Shown: positions 19,597-28,163, numbered from the stretch's first letter. The stretch: DNA of 64,000 nucleotides from KK5 sp034043675 (GCF_034043675.1 NZ_JAXCLA010000005.1:186001-250000); one strand, 5' to 3'. Numbers and translations: made by a program. Notes: generated from the sequence alone by a model not told the origin.

Positions 19597-20472
19597 ATGG
19601 TCGTTCCCGCAGTCACCAAAGCAATCTTCCCTGTTGCCGGCTTGGGCACTCGATTCCTTCCGGCCACAAAGGCTCAGCCGAAGGAAATGATGCCGGTGGT
19701 GGACAAGCCGTTGATCCAGTACGCCGTGGAAGAAGCATATGCCGCCGGCGTCCGTGAAATGATTTTCGTAACAGGCCGACACAAGCGCCCGATCGAAGAT
19801 CACTTTGACATGACTTTCGAGCTCGAGGTAGCCCTCGAACAAGCGGGTAAACAGGAGCTGCTGGAGGTCGTGCGCAGCGTGAAGCCCGACGACATGGAGT
19901 GCATCTATGTCCGTCAAGCTCAAGCGTTAGGTCTCGGCCACGCCGTGCTTTGCGCCCAGCGCCTCGTCGGCAACGAACCCTTCGCCGTGCTGCTGGCAGA
20001 CGACCTGATGGTGGGCCAGCCGCCGGTGCTCAAGCAGATGGTCGATCAGTACAAGGAATGGCGCGCCTCGATCCTCGCCGTGCAGGAAGTGCCGGCCGAG
20101 CACACGCGCCGCTACGGCATCGTGGCCGGCACAGCCGTCAGCGACAAACTGATGGACGTGACCCGTATCGTCGAGAAGCCAGCGCCCGAAGATGCGCCCT
20201 CGCGCTTGGGTGTGGCCGGCCGCTACATCCTGACGCCGGGCGTGTTCCGCGAGATCGCGAACCAGCCGCGCGGCGTCGGCGGCGAGATCCAACTGACGGA
20301 CGGCATCGCCGGGCTGCTGCGCCGCGAGAAGGTGTTCGCCTACCGCTACGACGGCAAGCGCTACGACTGCGGCAGCAAGGAAGGCTTCCTGCAGGCTAAC
20401 GTCGAACTTGCACTGACCCACCCGCAGCTCGGCGAAGGTTTCCGCGAGTACCTGCGCTCGGTCGAGATCTAA
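19597..20472 (+). CDS. galU: UTP-glucose-1-phosphate uridylyltransferase
   Basis: Makes UDP-glucose from UTP and glucose 1-phosphate for cell envelope glycans. It has 291 residues, standard for GalU. The nucleotide-binding start AIFPVAGLGTRFLPATKAQPKEM, split here only by its length, carries the GxGTRFLPxTK signature; VDKPLIQY, the LADDLM acid pair and IVEKPAPEDAPS are also typical. It may start at 19597 or another nearby codon, since no Shine-Dalgarno is visible before ATG. The first half is less GC-rich than its neighbours. A strong terminator follows and it is probably monocistronic. Confidence 0.95.
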   Translation: MVVPAVTKAIFPVAGLGTRFLPATKAQPKEMMPVVDKPLIQYAVEEAYAAGVREMIFVTGRHKRPIEDHFDMTFELEVALEQAGKQELLEVVRSVKPDDMECIYVRQAQALGLGHAVLCAQRLVGNEPFAVLLADDLMVGQPPVLKQMVDQYKEWRASILAVQEVPAEHTRRYGIVAGTAVSDKLMDVTRIVEKPAPEDAPSRLGVAGRYILTPGVFREIANQPRGVGGEIQLTDGIAGLLRREKVFAYRYDGKRYDCGSKEGFLQANVELALTHPQLGEGFREYLRSVEI

Positions 20473-20486
20473 GCGCTCGGCAGGAT

Positions 20487-20518
20487 GAAAAAAGGCCACG
20501 CGATGCGTGGCCTTTTTC
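20487..20518. terminator. Bidirectional terminator, galU / tusA
   Basis: AAAGGCCACGC-gat-GCGTGGCCTTTTT at 20491-20517, with A- and T-tracts on both sides, lies between the convergent galU and tusA. Confidence 0.9.
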
Positions 20519-20536
20519 ATGAGGGGGCGGCGAAGC

Positions 20537-20764
20537 TCAGCGGCGCTTCAGCACGTGGATGAATTCGTCGCCGGCCTGGCTTTGCTCGACCAGCTCGTTG
20601 CCGGTCTGCCGTGCGAAGGCCTGGAAGTCACGCGTCGAGCCCGGGTCGGTGGCGACGACCTTCAGCAACTGGCCGCTCTCCATCTCGGCAAGCGCCTTCT
20701 TAGCCTTCAGGATCGGGAGCGGGCAGTTCAGGCCGCGGGTGTCGAGTTCTTTGTTGGCGTCCAT
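20537..20764 (-). CDS. TusA-family sulfurtransferase
   Basis: A 75-residue SirA/TusA-like protein. The sulfur-carrying residue is Cys14 in the family motif RGLNCPLPILKAKKAL, and the betaalphabetaalphabetabeta pattern is complete. TusA relays persulfide sulfur, for example to tRNA thiolation or sulfur oxidation proteins. No TusBCD or sulfur oxidation genes are nearby, so the acceptor is unknown. cysM (cysteine synthase) lies 650 bp away in the same orientation with only the NUDIX gene between, so a loose link to sulfur metabolism is possible. Confidence 0.88.
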   Translation of the reverse strand: MDANKELDTRGLNCPLPILKAKKALAEMESGQLLKVVATDPGSTRDFQAFARQTGNELVEQSQAGDEFIHVLKRR

Positions 20765-20803
20765 GATCGTCTTTGCACGTGCTGGCTCTTGGGAGAACGG
20801 ATT

Positions 20804-21334
20804 CTAGATCTTGGGCAGATCGAGCCACTGCGGCTCGATACCGCGCGAGCGCAGCCAGGTGGCCATCGCCTGGCCGGTGCCGGCCGGCCAGCAGCGCACG
20901 TCCTCGGGTTTGATCAGCTTGTACTCCGCCAGCTCCGGCGACAGCACGATCTCGCCGCGTGCCTGTGCGTGGTAAGCAATGATCACCTGGTTCATGCGCT
21001 GGAAGTCCCAGACGCCCAGCAGATTCAGCGCATCCACCTGCAACGAGGTTTCCTCGGCCACCTCGCGGCGGATGCCGTCCTCCGGCGTCTCGCCGGCTTC
21101 CATGAAGCCCGTGATCAAGCCGAAGAAGCGGCCGGGCCACGCCGCGTTGCGCGCCAGCAAGACCTGACCCTCACGGTCCACGCACTCGATCACCGCCGCC
21201 AGCACCGGCGTCGGGTTGTTCCAGTGGGTGAAGCCGCAGGCGGGGCAGCGCAGGCGCTCCTTCGGGCCGCCGTCCTCCTCGAGGGTCAGCAGCGCGAGTT
21301 CAGTCGCGCACTGCGGGCAGTACTTGAAGGTCAT
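20804..21334 (-). CDS. NUDIX hydrolase with N-terminal zinc ribbon (NudC-like)
   Basis: A 176-residue protein. The N-terminus has a zinc ribbon with two CPxC pairs (KYCPQC and RCPACGF), then a NUDIX domain with GFMEAGETPEDGIRREVAEE; the usual Gly after EE is Ser in the box (EETSL). The zinc-ribbon plus NUDIX layout resembles NADH pyrophosphatase/decapping NudC, but it is shorter than E. coli NudC (257 aa) and lacks that N-terminal domain. It probably hydrolyses a nucleoside diphosphate derivative. MTFKYCPQC at 21334 was taken as start; the longer frame runs into low-quality coding sequence. It lies between cysM and tusA on the same strand. Confidence 0.82.
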   Translation of the reverse strand: MTFKYCPQCATELALLTLEEDGGPKERLRCPACGFTHWNNPTPVLAAVIECVDREGQVLLARNAAWPGRFFGLITGFMEAGETPEDGIRREVAEETSLQVDALNLLGVWDFQRMNQVIIAYHAQARGEIVLSPELAEYKLIKPEDVRCWPAGTGQAMATWLRSRGIEPQWLDLPKI

Positions 21335-21413
21335 GTGTGCCCCTCGCCCGGTGAGTACACCGGTCGATCCCCCAGGGGGATGCGAGCTTGCTTGGGGCGG
21401 CCCGGCGCTGCGC

Positions 21414-22322
21414 TCATGCCGGGAACACGCCCGTAGACAGGTAGCGGTCGCCGCGGTCGCAGACGACGAACACAATCGTCGCGTTCTCTACCGTCTTGGC
21501 CAGTTGCAGCGCCACCCAGCAGGCGCCAGCCGCCGAGATGCCGCCGAACAGGCCTTCCTCGCGAGCGAGACGCCGTGCCATGTCCTCGGCGTCCGACTGG
21601 GTCACCAGCACCAGCTCGTCGACCGCCGCCGGGTTGTAGATCTTCGGCAGGTAGGCCTCGGGCCACTTGCGGATGCCCGGGATGCGCGAACCTTCCGACG
21701 GCTGCGCGCCGACGATGCGGATCGCCGCGTTCTTTTCCTTCAGGAACTTCGAGGTGCCGGTGATGGTGCCGGTCGTGCCCATGGCGCTGACGAAGTGGGT
21801 GATCTGACCCTCGGTGTCGCGCCACAGCTCGGGGCCGGTGGTCTCGTAGTGGATGCGAGGGTTGTCGGCATTGGCGAACTGATCGAGCACCTTGCCCTTG
21901 CCGTCGCGCTGCATCTGCTCGGCGAGATCGCGGGCGTATTCCATGCCACCCGAGCGCGGCGTCAGCATCAGCTCGGCGCCGAAGGCCTTCATCGTCTGCG
22001 CACGTTCGACCGACAGGTCCTCCGGCATGATCAGCACCATCCGGTAGCCGCGGATCGCCGCGGCCATCGCCAGCGCGATGCCGGTGTTGCCGGAGGTGGC
22101 CTCGATCAGCGTGTCGCCCGGCTTGATCTCGCCGCGCTCCTCGGCGCGCTTGATCATGCTGATCGCGGGCCGGTCCTTCACCGAGCCGGCCGGGTTGTTG
22201 CCTTCCAGCTTGGCCAGGATCACGTTGCCGCGGGCCTGCGCCTCCGGCAGCAGGCGCTGCAAGCGCACCAGCGGCGTGTTGCCGATCACATCCTCGAGGC
22301 TCGGGTACTGTTTCTTGCTCAT
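21414..22322 (-). CDS. cysM: Cysteine synthase B
   Basis: PLP enzyme making cysteine from O-acetylserine and sulfide or thiosulfate. It has 302 residues. The PLP lysine is K49 in NNPAGSVKDRPA and the loop TSGNTG binds substrate. PGIRKWPEAYLP and the DELVLV region are typical of CysM rather than CysK. Start 22322 (MSKKQYPS) has no Shine-Dalgarno; instead CACAAT lies exactly six bases before ATG, so the mRNA may be leaderless. It is divergent from tRNA-Leu. The NUDIX and tusA genes downstream may be read through. Confidence 0.94.
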   Translation of the reverse strand: MSKKQYPSLEDVIGNTPLVRLQRLLPEAQARGNVILAKLEGNNPAGSVKDRPAISMIKRAEERGEIKPGDTLIEATSGNTGIALAMAAAIRGYRMVLIMPEDLSVERAQTMKAFGAELMLTPRSGGMEYARDLAEQMQRDGKGKVLDQFANADNPRIHYETTGPELWRDTEGQITHFVSAMGTTGTITGTSKFLKEKNAAIRIVGAQPSEGSRIPGIRKWPEAYLPKIYNPAAVDELVLVTQSDAEDMARRLAREEGLFGGISAAGACWVALQLAKTVENATIVFVVCDRGDRYLSTGVFPA

Positions 22323-22377
22323 GCACCCATTGTGGCAGCCAACCGGGCGCGCTGCCGGGAGGCCGGTATTTGTATGG

Positions 22378-22383
22378 CACAAT
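22378..22383 (+). promoter_or_regulatory. -10 element (CACAAT) of tRNA-Leu
   Basis: CACAAT lies 22 bp before the mature tRNA 5' end. It is another copy of the ACAATCG type -10 found through the window. A -35 is not evident. Confidence 0.4.
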
Positions 22384-22405
22384 CGATGGCTTCCGATGCC
22401 GATCT

Positions 22406-22490
22406 GCCCGGGTGGCGAAATCGGTAGACGCAGGGGACTCAAAATCCCCCGCCGCAAGGTGTGCCGGTTCGAGTCCGGCCCCGGGCACCA
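22406..22490 (+). tRNA. tRNA-Leu (anticodon CAA)
   Basis: An 85-nt class II tRNA. Acceptor arms GCCCGGG / CCCGGGC pair fully, with discriminator A22487 and an encoded CCA at 22488-22490. The anticodon stem GGGGA/TCCCC holds the loop CTCAAAA, giving anticodon CAA, which reads UUG. The long variable arm (CGCCGCAAGGTGTG region) is that of leucine tRNAs, and the T-arm GCCGG-TTCGAGT-CCGGC is canonical. It is transcribed alone, with its own promoter and terminator. Confidence 0.97.
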
Positions 22491-22531
22491 GGATCATCAG
22501 AAGGCATCCGGAAACCAGTCAGCAAAAGTCA

Positions 22532-22555
22532 GCCCCGCACAACGGGGCTTTTTTG
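22532..22555 (+). terminator. Terminator of tRNA-Leu
   Basis: GCCCCGC-aca-ACGGGGC followed by six T, 42 bp after the tRNA CCA. Confidence 0.88.
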
Positions 22556-22710
22556 CGCCCGCCTATAAGCCCGCCAACAGCCCGCATCTCGCACTTTGCG
22601 CTTTCCTCAAGTCTTGCCGCTTGGGCAGTCCGCATACACTGGCGCTCTTGCATTGGCGCCCTTTTCCTTGCGGCGCTGCGGTCCTGCACCGAGTCTTGAG
22701 CCAGCCCTTC

Positions 22711-23298
22711 ATGCCCCAACTTCCACCGGTCACCAAAGCTTTCCTCCTGGCTTGCGTCTCGCTGTTCTGCCTGTCGGAGCTCGTACCGCAGGTGGGCATG
22801 CTGTTCGGCTGGCTGCAGCTCTGGCCGATCCGCACGGGGCTGTTCTACCCCTGGCAACTGATCACCTACGCTTTCCTGCACGGCGGCTTCCTGCACATCT
22901 TCTTCAACATGCTGGGCCTGTGGATGTTCGGCGCCGAGTTGGAACGCGTGTGGGGCGGCAAGCGCTACACGCAGATCCTCGTGGCGAGCACGCTCAGCGC
23001 GGCGCTGGTGCAGTTGCTGGTGACCTGGCTGATGGGCTCGATGTCGCCGACGATCGGCGCCTCCGGCGCGCTGTACGGGCTGCTGCTGTCCTTCGGCATG
23101 CTGTTCCCGGACCGCATCATCGTGCCGCTGATTCCGCCGATCCCGATGAAGGCGAAATATTTCGTCGCGATCTTCGGCGCGCTGGAGCTGTTCTGGGGCT
23201 ACAGCAACCGCGACGGCGTGGCCCACTTCGCCCACCTGGGCGGCATGCTCGGCGCCTACCTGCTGATCCGCTACTGGCGGATGTCGCGTCGGCGCTGA
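22711..23298 (+). CDS. Rhomboid family intramembrane serine protease
   Basis: A 195-residue inner-membrane protein with about six hydrophobic helices. The catalytic serine is Ser118 in TIGASGALYG and the catalytic histidine His175 in HFAHLGGMLGAY. The conserved HGGFLHIFFNMLGLWMFG in loop 1 and helix 2 supplies the family His and Asn residues. Rhomboids cut single-pass membrane proteins within the bilayer; the substrate is unknown. MPQLPPVTKAF at 22711 is taken as start, as the upstream frame crosses the tRNA and its terminator. It is convergent with the MFS transporter, 13 bp apart. Confidence 0.9.
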   Translation: MPQLPPVTKAFLLACVSLFCLSELVPQVGMLFGWLQLWPIRTGLFYPWQLITYAFLHGGFLHIFFNMLGLWMFGAELERVWGGKRYTQILVASTLSAALVQLLVTWLMGSMSPTIGASGALYGLLLSFGMLFPDRIIVPLIPPIPMKAKYFVAIFGALELFWGYSNRDGVAHFAHLGGMLGAYLLIRYWRMSRRR

Positions 23299-23311
23299 TC
23301 GCGCGCCGTCG

Positions 23312-24868
23312 TCAGTCCATCGCCGCGTGCAGCGCGGCTTCCTCTTCGGGCGAGAGCTTTGTCTTCTTCGGCTTGATCAGCCACAGCAGCGGCAGCACGA
23401 GCAGCGTGAGGCCCAGCATCAGCTTGAAGTCGTCGAGGTAGGCGATCATGGCCGCCTGGCGCGTCACCTCGCCATTCAGCGCCGCCAGGCCTGCGGTGCT
23501 GCCGAGTTGGTAGCCGGCGGTGTCCTGCAATTGGATCGCCCGGTTCGTCGCGCTCAGCGTCTCCGCCAGCGACGAATGCGCCACCTGCGTGTTGCGCACC
23601 CACAGCGTCTGCACCAGCGAGATACCGATGCTGCTGCCGATATTGCGCACCAGGCTGTAGAGCGCCGTGCCCTGCGCGAACATCGCCGGCTCCAAGGTCG
23701 AGAAGGTCACCGTCGACAGCGGCACGAACACCAGGCCCAGGCCGAAGCCCTGCACCACGCCGGGCCACAGGATGTCGCTCTGCGACAAGGTCAGCGTGTA
23801 GCCACTCATCGCCCACAGCGACACCGCCGTGATCGAGAAGCCGCTAAACAGCAGCAGCCGCGAATCGACCTTGCCGACGAGCCGACCGACCAGCAGCATC
23901 GACACCATCGTGCCGACGCCGCTGGGCGCCATCAGGAGGCCCGCCGCCATCACCGGATAGTCCATCAAGGTCTGCAGCATCGGCGGCGTCAGCGCGCGCA
24001 CCGCGTAGAGCACGGCGCCGACGATGAAGATGAACATCAGCCCGGTGATGAAGTTGCCGTTCTTCAGCAGGCGGAAATCGACGAAGGCCTGCTGCGCCGG
24101 CGTGAACAGTGTGTGCACGATGAAGTAAGCGGCCGCGACGACGAAGATCACCAGCTCGATCCAGGTCTCCAGCGAATTCAGCCAGTCGTTGTCCTGCCCG
24201 CGGTCCAGCAGCATCTGCAGCGCGCCGATGGCAAGGCTCAGCGTGGCGAAGCCGAACACGTCGAAGCGCATCAGCCGCGTCGCCTTGGTCGGGCGGATGT
24301 AGCGCCAGATGCCGTAGAAGGCCATCGCGCCGATCGGCAGGTTGATGAAGAAGACCCAGCGCCAGTCGTAGCTGTCCGTCAGCCAGCCACCGAGACTCGG
24401 CCCCAGGATCGGGCCGACCATCACGCCCATGCCCCACATCGCCATCGCCGAGCCGCGCTTGGCGGGCGGGTTGATCTCCAGCAGCACGGCTTGCGACAGC
24501 GGCACCAGCGCCGCGCCGAACATGCCCTGCAGAAGCCGCGCGACGACGATCTCGCCCAGCGAAAGCGACACGCCGCACAGCAGCGATGCGATCGTGAAGC
24601 CGGCCACCGACGCGAGGAACACGCGCTTCTGCGTGAAGCGGTCGCACATCCATCCGGTCAGCGGCGTGGCGATCGCGGCGGCGACGATGTAGCTGGTCAG
24701 CACCCAAGTGATCTGGTCGGCCGAGGCCGACAAGCTGCCCTGCATGTGCGGGAGCGCGACGTTGGCAATGGTCGAATCGAGCGTCTGGATGACCGTGGCC
24801 AGCATCACCGAGATGGTGATCATCTGCCGGTTCAAGGGCACCGACTGGACCGGAATCTCGGGCTTCAT
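23312..24868 (-). CDS. DHA2-family MFS drug efflux transporter (EmrB/QacA type)
   Basis: A 518-residue proton-driven exporter with about 14 membrane helices. The family patterns are present: LDSTIANVALPHMQGSL in helix 1 (motif D1), GWMCDRFTQKR (motif A) and GPILGPSLGGWL (motif C, antiporter motif). Members export hydrophobic toxins. The gene overlaps the MarR regulator by 4 bp (ATGA) and is thus the second gene of a MarR-controlled operon. No membrane-fusion (EmrA) or outer-membrane partner is next to it. The substrate cannot be read from sequence. Confidence 0.92.
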   Translation of the reverse strand: MKPEIPVQSVPLNRQMITISVMLATVIQTLDSTIANVALPHMQGSLSASADQITWVLTSYIVAAAIATPLTGWMCDRFTQKRVFLASVAGFTIASLLCGVSLSLGEIVVARLLQGMFGAALVPLSQAVLLEINPPAKRGSAMAMWGMGVMVGPILGPSLGGWLTDSYDWRWVFFINLPIGAMAFYGIWRYIRPTKATRLMRFDVFGFATLSLAIGALQMLLDRGQDNDWLNSLETWIELVIFVVAAAYFIVHTLFTPAQQAFVDFRLLKNGNFITGLMFIFIVGAVLYAVRALTPPMLQTLMDYPVMAAGLLMAPSGVGTMVSMLLVGRLVGKVDSRLLLFSGFSITAVSLWAMSGYTLTLSQSDILWPGVVQGFGLGLVFVPLSTVTFSTLEPAMFAQGTALYSLVRNIGSSIGISLVQTLWVRNTQVAHSSLAETLSATNRAIQLQDTAGYQLGSTAGLAALNGEVTRQAAMIAYLDDFKLMLGLTLLVLPLLWLIKPKKTKLSPEEEAALHAAMD

Positions 24869-25302
24869 GGCGCGGCGTCGTCCATCGCCTGCTGCAGTTG
24901 CTCCAGCAACTCGGCCGCGGCCAGCAGCGCATTCGGATCGATGCCGGCCAGCAACTGTCGGCGCACCGCATTGGCCTCGACGCGGACCTGCGCGTAGAGC
25001 TCCGTGCCGGCCGGCGTCAGCGTCACGCGCTTGACGCGGCGATCGGTCTCCGAGGGCACCCGCTCGATCAGGCCGGCGGCAGCCAGCCGGTCCAACATCG
25101 CCACCATCGTCGCGCCCTCGACGCCGACCTTCTGCGCCAGCTCCGACTGCGACAGCGGCGTCTTCGCCTTGGCAACGAAGGTCACCGTCATCCAGGCCGC
25201 CTGGCTCATGCCCAGGCCCTTCAGGCGCCGGTCGATCAGCAGGCGCCAGGCCCGTGCGGTGTTGTGCAAGGCGGCGCTGAAGCGCTCCTCGAGTGCCGAC
25301 AT
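24865..25302 (-). CDS. MarR-family transcriptional regulator
   Basis: A 145-residue winged-helix repressor. The recognition region is LSQSELAQKVGVEGATMVAMLDRL and the wing is RVPSETDRRVKRVTLTPAG, where the D-R-R motif is typical of MarR. It is the first gene of an operon with the efflux transporter. A perfect 9-bp inverted repeat 13 bp before its start is very likely its own operator. On binding an inducer (usually a phenolic or drug-like compound) it would release and allow efflux. Confidence 0.93.
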   Translation of the reverse strand: MSALEERFSAALHNTARAWRLLIDRRLKGLGMSQAAWMTVTFVAKAKTPLSQSELAQKVGVEGATMVAMLDRLAAAGLIERVPSETDRRVKRVTLTPAGTELYAQVRVEANAVRRQLLAGIDPNALLAAAELLEQLQQAMDDAAP

Positions 25303-25314
25303 ACAAAGCTCACT

Positions 25315-25336
25315 AATGATTAGCTATCTAATCATT
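25315..25336. promoter_or_regulatory. MarR-type operator (9-bp perfect inverted repeat)
   Basis: AATGATTAG-CTAT-CTAATCATT: two perfect 9-bp arms separated by 4 bp, AT-rich in a GC-rich setting. It lies 13 bp upstream of the MarR gene, directly against a GACAAT -10 candidate on the minus strand. Size and symmetry fit a MarR dimer. Confidence 0.8.
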
Positions 25337-25351
25337 GTCGCACTTTCGAAG

Positions 25352-26248
25352 TCAGGCGGTGATGCCCTCCCGGACATGCGGGTAGCGCAGCTTCAACCGC
25401 AGCTCGCGCTTCAGCCGCCGGTTGTCGAGCCGGCGCGATTCACCGAGGAAGCTCAGCTGCATCGGCGTCATCTGCTGCTGCGCCTCGGCGCGGCCGATAC
25501 GTGGCGGGCGCGGCAGGCCACACAGGTCGGCGGCGAGATCGAAGTAGTCGCCCATCAGCATCTCGCTGTCGTCCACCGCGTGCAGCACGCGCGGCGACGG
25601 ACCGCGATGCAGTGCGAGCACGCAGGCGCGCGCCAGGTCGTCCGCATGGATGTGGTTCGTGTAGACGTCGTCCTCCCGGCGCAGCACCGGCCGGCCCGCC
25701 AGCAGGCGCTCGCGCGGATGGCCGCCGGCGCGGTCTCCGGCGTAGATGCCGGGCACCCGCAGGATCGTCACCGCGCAGCCGAAGGCCTGGCCGAACCAGC
25801 GCAGCCGCGCCTCGGCATCGATGCGCCGGCGCGCGCGGTCGGTGGCCGGCGCCACGGCGCGGGTCTCGTCGAAGCGCGCGCCCTTGCAGTCGCCGTAGAC
25901 GCCGGTCGTGCTGGCGTAGACGATGCGGCGCGGCGCGCGCTTGCGGGCCAGCGCCTGCAGCAGCATGGCGGTGCGTAGATCCTGCGGGCCGTCGGCCTGC
26001 GGCGGTGCCAGGTGCAGCACAGCATCGGCCCAGCCGGCGAGGCGGGCCAGCGTTGCCGGGGCGTCGAGGTTGCCGATCAGCGGGATCGCGCCGGCCTGGC
26101 GCAGTTCGTCTCGGCGCGCGGCAGTCGAGGTCAGCGCCGCGACGTGCCAGCGCGTATTCAGCAGCTTCAGCACGCGCAGACCGATGTCCCCGCAACCGAC
26201 GATCAACAGGCGCGGCCGTCGGGCCGACGAAGGGACGGAAAAGCTCAT
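25352..26248 (-). CDS. NAD(P)-dependent SDR epimerase/dehydratase family protein
   Basis: A 298-residue extended-SDR-like protein. The Rossmann motif is LLIVGCGDIGLRVLKLL near residues 14-30, and STTGVYGDCK supplies the active-site Tyr and Lys (YxxxK). It is close in outline to the YeeZ-type sugar nucleotide epimerase-like proteins. Its substrate is unknown. The start at 26248 lacks a clear Shine-Dalgarno. It is divergent from the ferredoxin-reductase gene, with 64 bp between. Confidence 0.8.
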   Translation of the reverse strand: MSFSVPSSARRPRLLIVGCGDIGLRVLKLLNTRWHVAALTSTAARRDELRQAGAIPLIGNLDAPATLARLAGWADAVLHLAPPQADGPQDLRTAMLLQALARKRAPRRIVYASTTGVYGDCKGARFDETRAVAPATDRARRRIDAEARLRWFGQAFGCAVTILRVPGIYAGDRAGGHPRERLLAGRPVLRREDDVYTNHIHADDLARACVLALHRGPSPRVLHAVDDSEMLMGDYFDLAADLCGLPRPPRIGRAEAQQQMTPMQLSFLGESRRLDNRRLKRELRLKLRYPHVREGITA

Positions 26249-26312
26249 CAGGCGGGCTCAGGCAAAATACGCGGCCCAGTGTAGGGCTCGTGAGTCCAGC
26301 TTCCGCCATCCG

Positions 26313-27350
26313 ATGAATTTCCAGGTTACTGTCCAGCCCGCCGGCCGCGCATTCGAGGTCGAGCGTGATGAAACGATCTTGAGCGCGGCGATCCGACAGG
26401 GCGTGGGCCTGCCCTACGGCTGCCGCGACGGCGCCTGCGGCTCCTGCAAGAGCCGCCTGATCGAAGGCCGCGTGATCCACGGCGCCCACCAGCCGAAGAC
26501 GCTGACGCCGGCCGAGGAAGAAGCCGGCTTCGTGCTGACCTGCTGCGCCACGCCGCAAACCGACTGCCAGCTCGAAGCCCGCACGGTCCCCGGCGCCGGC
26601 GAGTTCCCCATCCTGAAGCTGCCGACCCGTGTGATGAGCATGAGCCGCCCGGCCACCGACGTTGCCGTGCTGCGTCTGCAGTTGCCGGCCACGCAGAACT
26701 TCCAGTTCCACGCCGGCCAGTACGTGGAATTCATCCTGCGTGACGGCGCGCGCCGCAGCTACAGCATGGCCAACGCGCCGCACATGCTGGGCACGCCGGC
26801 GTCCATCGAACTGCACATCCGCCACATGCCCGGCGGCAAGTTCACCGACCACGTGTTCGGCGCGATGAAGGAGAAGGACATCCTGCGCATGGAAGGCCCG
26901 TTCGGCAGCTTCTTCTTGCGCGAGGAGTCCGACAAGCCGATCGTGCTGCTCGCCAGCGGCACCGGCTTCGCGCCGATCAAGGCGATCGTCGAGCGAATGC
27001 AGGAACTCGGCTCGACACGGCCCGCGACCTTGTATTGGGGCTGCCGCAGCAAGGCCGACCTCTATCTGCACGACTGGGCGCTCGCCGCCGCAGCCGCGAT
27101 GCCGAACCTGCGCTACGTGCCGGTGCTGTCCGAGCCCAAGCCCGAGGACGACTGGACCGGCCGCACCGGCTTCGTCCACCAGGCGGTGATGGCGGACCAG
27201 CCCGATCTGTCCGGCCACCAGGTCTATGCCTGCGGCGCGCCGGTGATGGTCGATTCGGCGCAGCGGGATTTCGTCGCGCGCTGCGGACTGCCGGAGGAGG
27301 AGTTCTACGCGGACTCCTTCACCTCGGAAGCCGACAAGCACGGAGCCTGA
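26313..27350 (+). CDS. 2Fe-2S ferredoxin-NAD(P)H:flavin oxidoreductase (AscD-like)
   Basis: A 345-residue single-chain electron transfer protein. Residues 1-90 are a plant-type ferredoxin with cluster cysteines in YGCRDGACGSCKSR and the distant LTCCA. Then come an FAD domain (RRSYSMANAP, the RxYS motif) and an NAD(P) domain (LLASGTGFAPIKAI; YACGAPVMVD). It resembles the E3 reductase of CDP-6-deoxyglucose synthesis and reductases of aromatic oxygenases. A 2OG-Fe dioxygenase gene starts 6 bp downstream, so the two are co-transcribed. The natural electron acceptor is unknown. The longer upstream frame overlaps the divergent gene and was rejected. Confidence 0.9.
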   Translation: MNFQVTVQPAGRAFEVERDETILSAAIRQGVGLPYGCRDGACGSCKSRLIEGRVIHGAHQPKTLTPAEEEAGFVLTCCATPQTDCQLEARTVPGAGEFPILKLPTRVMSMSRPATDVAVLRLQLPATQNFQFHAGQYVEFILRDGARRSYSMANAPHMLGTPASIELHIRHMPGGKFTDHVFGAMKEKDILRMEGPFGSFFLREESDKPIVLLASGTGFAPIKAIVERMQELGSTRPATLYWGCRSKADLYLHDWALAAAAAMPNLRYVPVLSEPKPEDDWTGRTGFVHQAVMADQPDLSGHQVYACGAPVMVDSAQRDFVARCGLPEEEFYADSFTSEADKHGA

Positions 27351-27356
27351 TCCACC

Positions 27357-28085
27357 ATGATGTTCAAGCCCCCGTATCTCGCTGCCGACCGACTCGACGC
27401 GCAGTTGCGCGACGTGGGGCATGCGGTGCTCGCGCCGTCCAGCCTCGTTCAAGGCCTGAGCTGCAGCGCCGCCGAACTCGCGCCGCTGCAGCCCTTCTGG
27501 AACGATCTGCCGGCCGACGCCTACCTGAAGGACGGCGGTCGCTACCGCTTCCGTCGCCACAGCTGCTTCGTGGCGCAAGACGGCGGGCTGACCCAGGCGC
27601 CGCACCGCGCCCACTGGCAGCCGCTGGACTACAACGCGCTGCACGGCGGCATCCAGCGCTGGTTCGAGCCGATGGCGCCGCAGGCCGTCGCCCAGCCGGG
27701 TTGGACGCAGATGCTGCTGGGCCTGGCCGGCGTCGCCTCGCGGCTGAAGGGCGAGCGGCCCTGGTTCATCGAGGCGCACCAGTTCCGCATCGATACGACC
27801 GACGGCATCGGCCGGCCGACGCCCGAGGGCGCGCACCGCGACGGCGTCGACCTGGTGGCCGTCTTCCTCGTAGGGCGGCAACACATCAAGGGCGGCGAAT
27901 CGCGCGTCTTCGAGGCCCAGGGGCCGAACGGCCAGCGCTTCACGATGAGCGAGCCCTGGACCTTGCTGCTGCTCGACGACGAGCGCGTGATCCACGAGAC
28001 GACGCCGATCCAGCCGGACGGCGAGCACGGCCACCGCGACACCCTGGTCGTCACCCTGCGGGCCGAGGGTTTTCAGGGGCCCTGA
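27357..28085 (+). CDS. 2OG-Fe(II) dioxygenase family protein (PF10014-like)
   Basis: A 242-residue cupin-fold oxygenase. The iron site is His160-x-Asp162 (GAHRDGVDLVAVF) with His213 (VIHETTPIQ), and Arg227 in HRDTLVVT is placed to bind 2-oxoglutarate. The pattern fits the PF10014 family, whose known members hydroxylate free aliphatic amino acids such as isoleucine and leucine. That is notable because a branched-chain amino acid dehydrogenase follows 78 bp later. Substrate is inferred only. It is 6 bp after the ferredoxin-reductase gene. Confidence 0.82.
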   Translation: MMFKPPYLAADRLDAQLRDVGHAVLAPSSLVQGLSCSAAELAPLQPFWNDLPADAYLKDGGRYRFRRHSCFVAQDGGLTQAPHRAHWQPLDYNALHGGIQRWFEPMAPQAVAQPGWTQMLLGLAGVASRLKGERPWFIEAHQFRIDTTDGIGRPTPEGAHRDGVDLVAVFLVGRQHIKGGESRVFEAQGPNGQRFTMSEPWTLLLLDDERVIHETTPIQPDGEHGHRDTLVVTLRAEGFQGP

Positions 28086-28098
28086 CGGCGCCGCCCGC

Positions 28099-28129
28099 TA
28101 CACTGCGCGCCGACCGCCACAAGCGGTCG
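28099..28129 (+). promoter_or_regulatory. Candidate promoter and 5' hairpin of the leucine dehydrogenase gene
   Basis: TACACT at 28099-28104 resembles a -10. A 7-bp hairpin CGACCGC-cacaa-GCGGTCG (28111-28129) begins about where the RNA would start, followed by CCCCTTTG. It suggests the dehydrogenase also has its own transcript. Confidence 0.4.
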
Positions 28130-28163
28130 CCCCTTTGTAACCACGCACCACGAGTGCCACAGC

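Noticed and set aside
19700..19920. Lower-GC 5' half of galU as sign of horizontal transfer
   Set aside because: Short, within an intact housekeeping gene, with normal neighbours; more likely codon or local composition variation.
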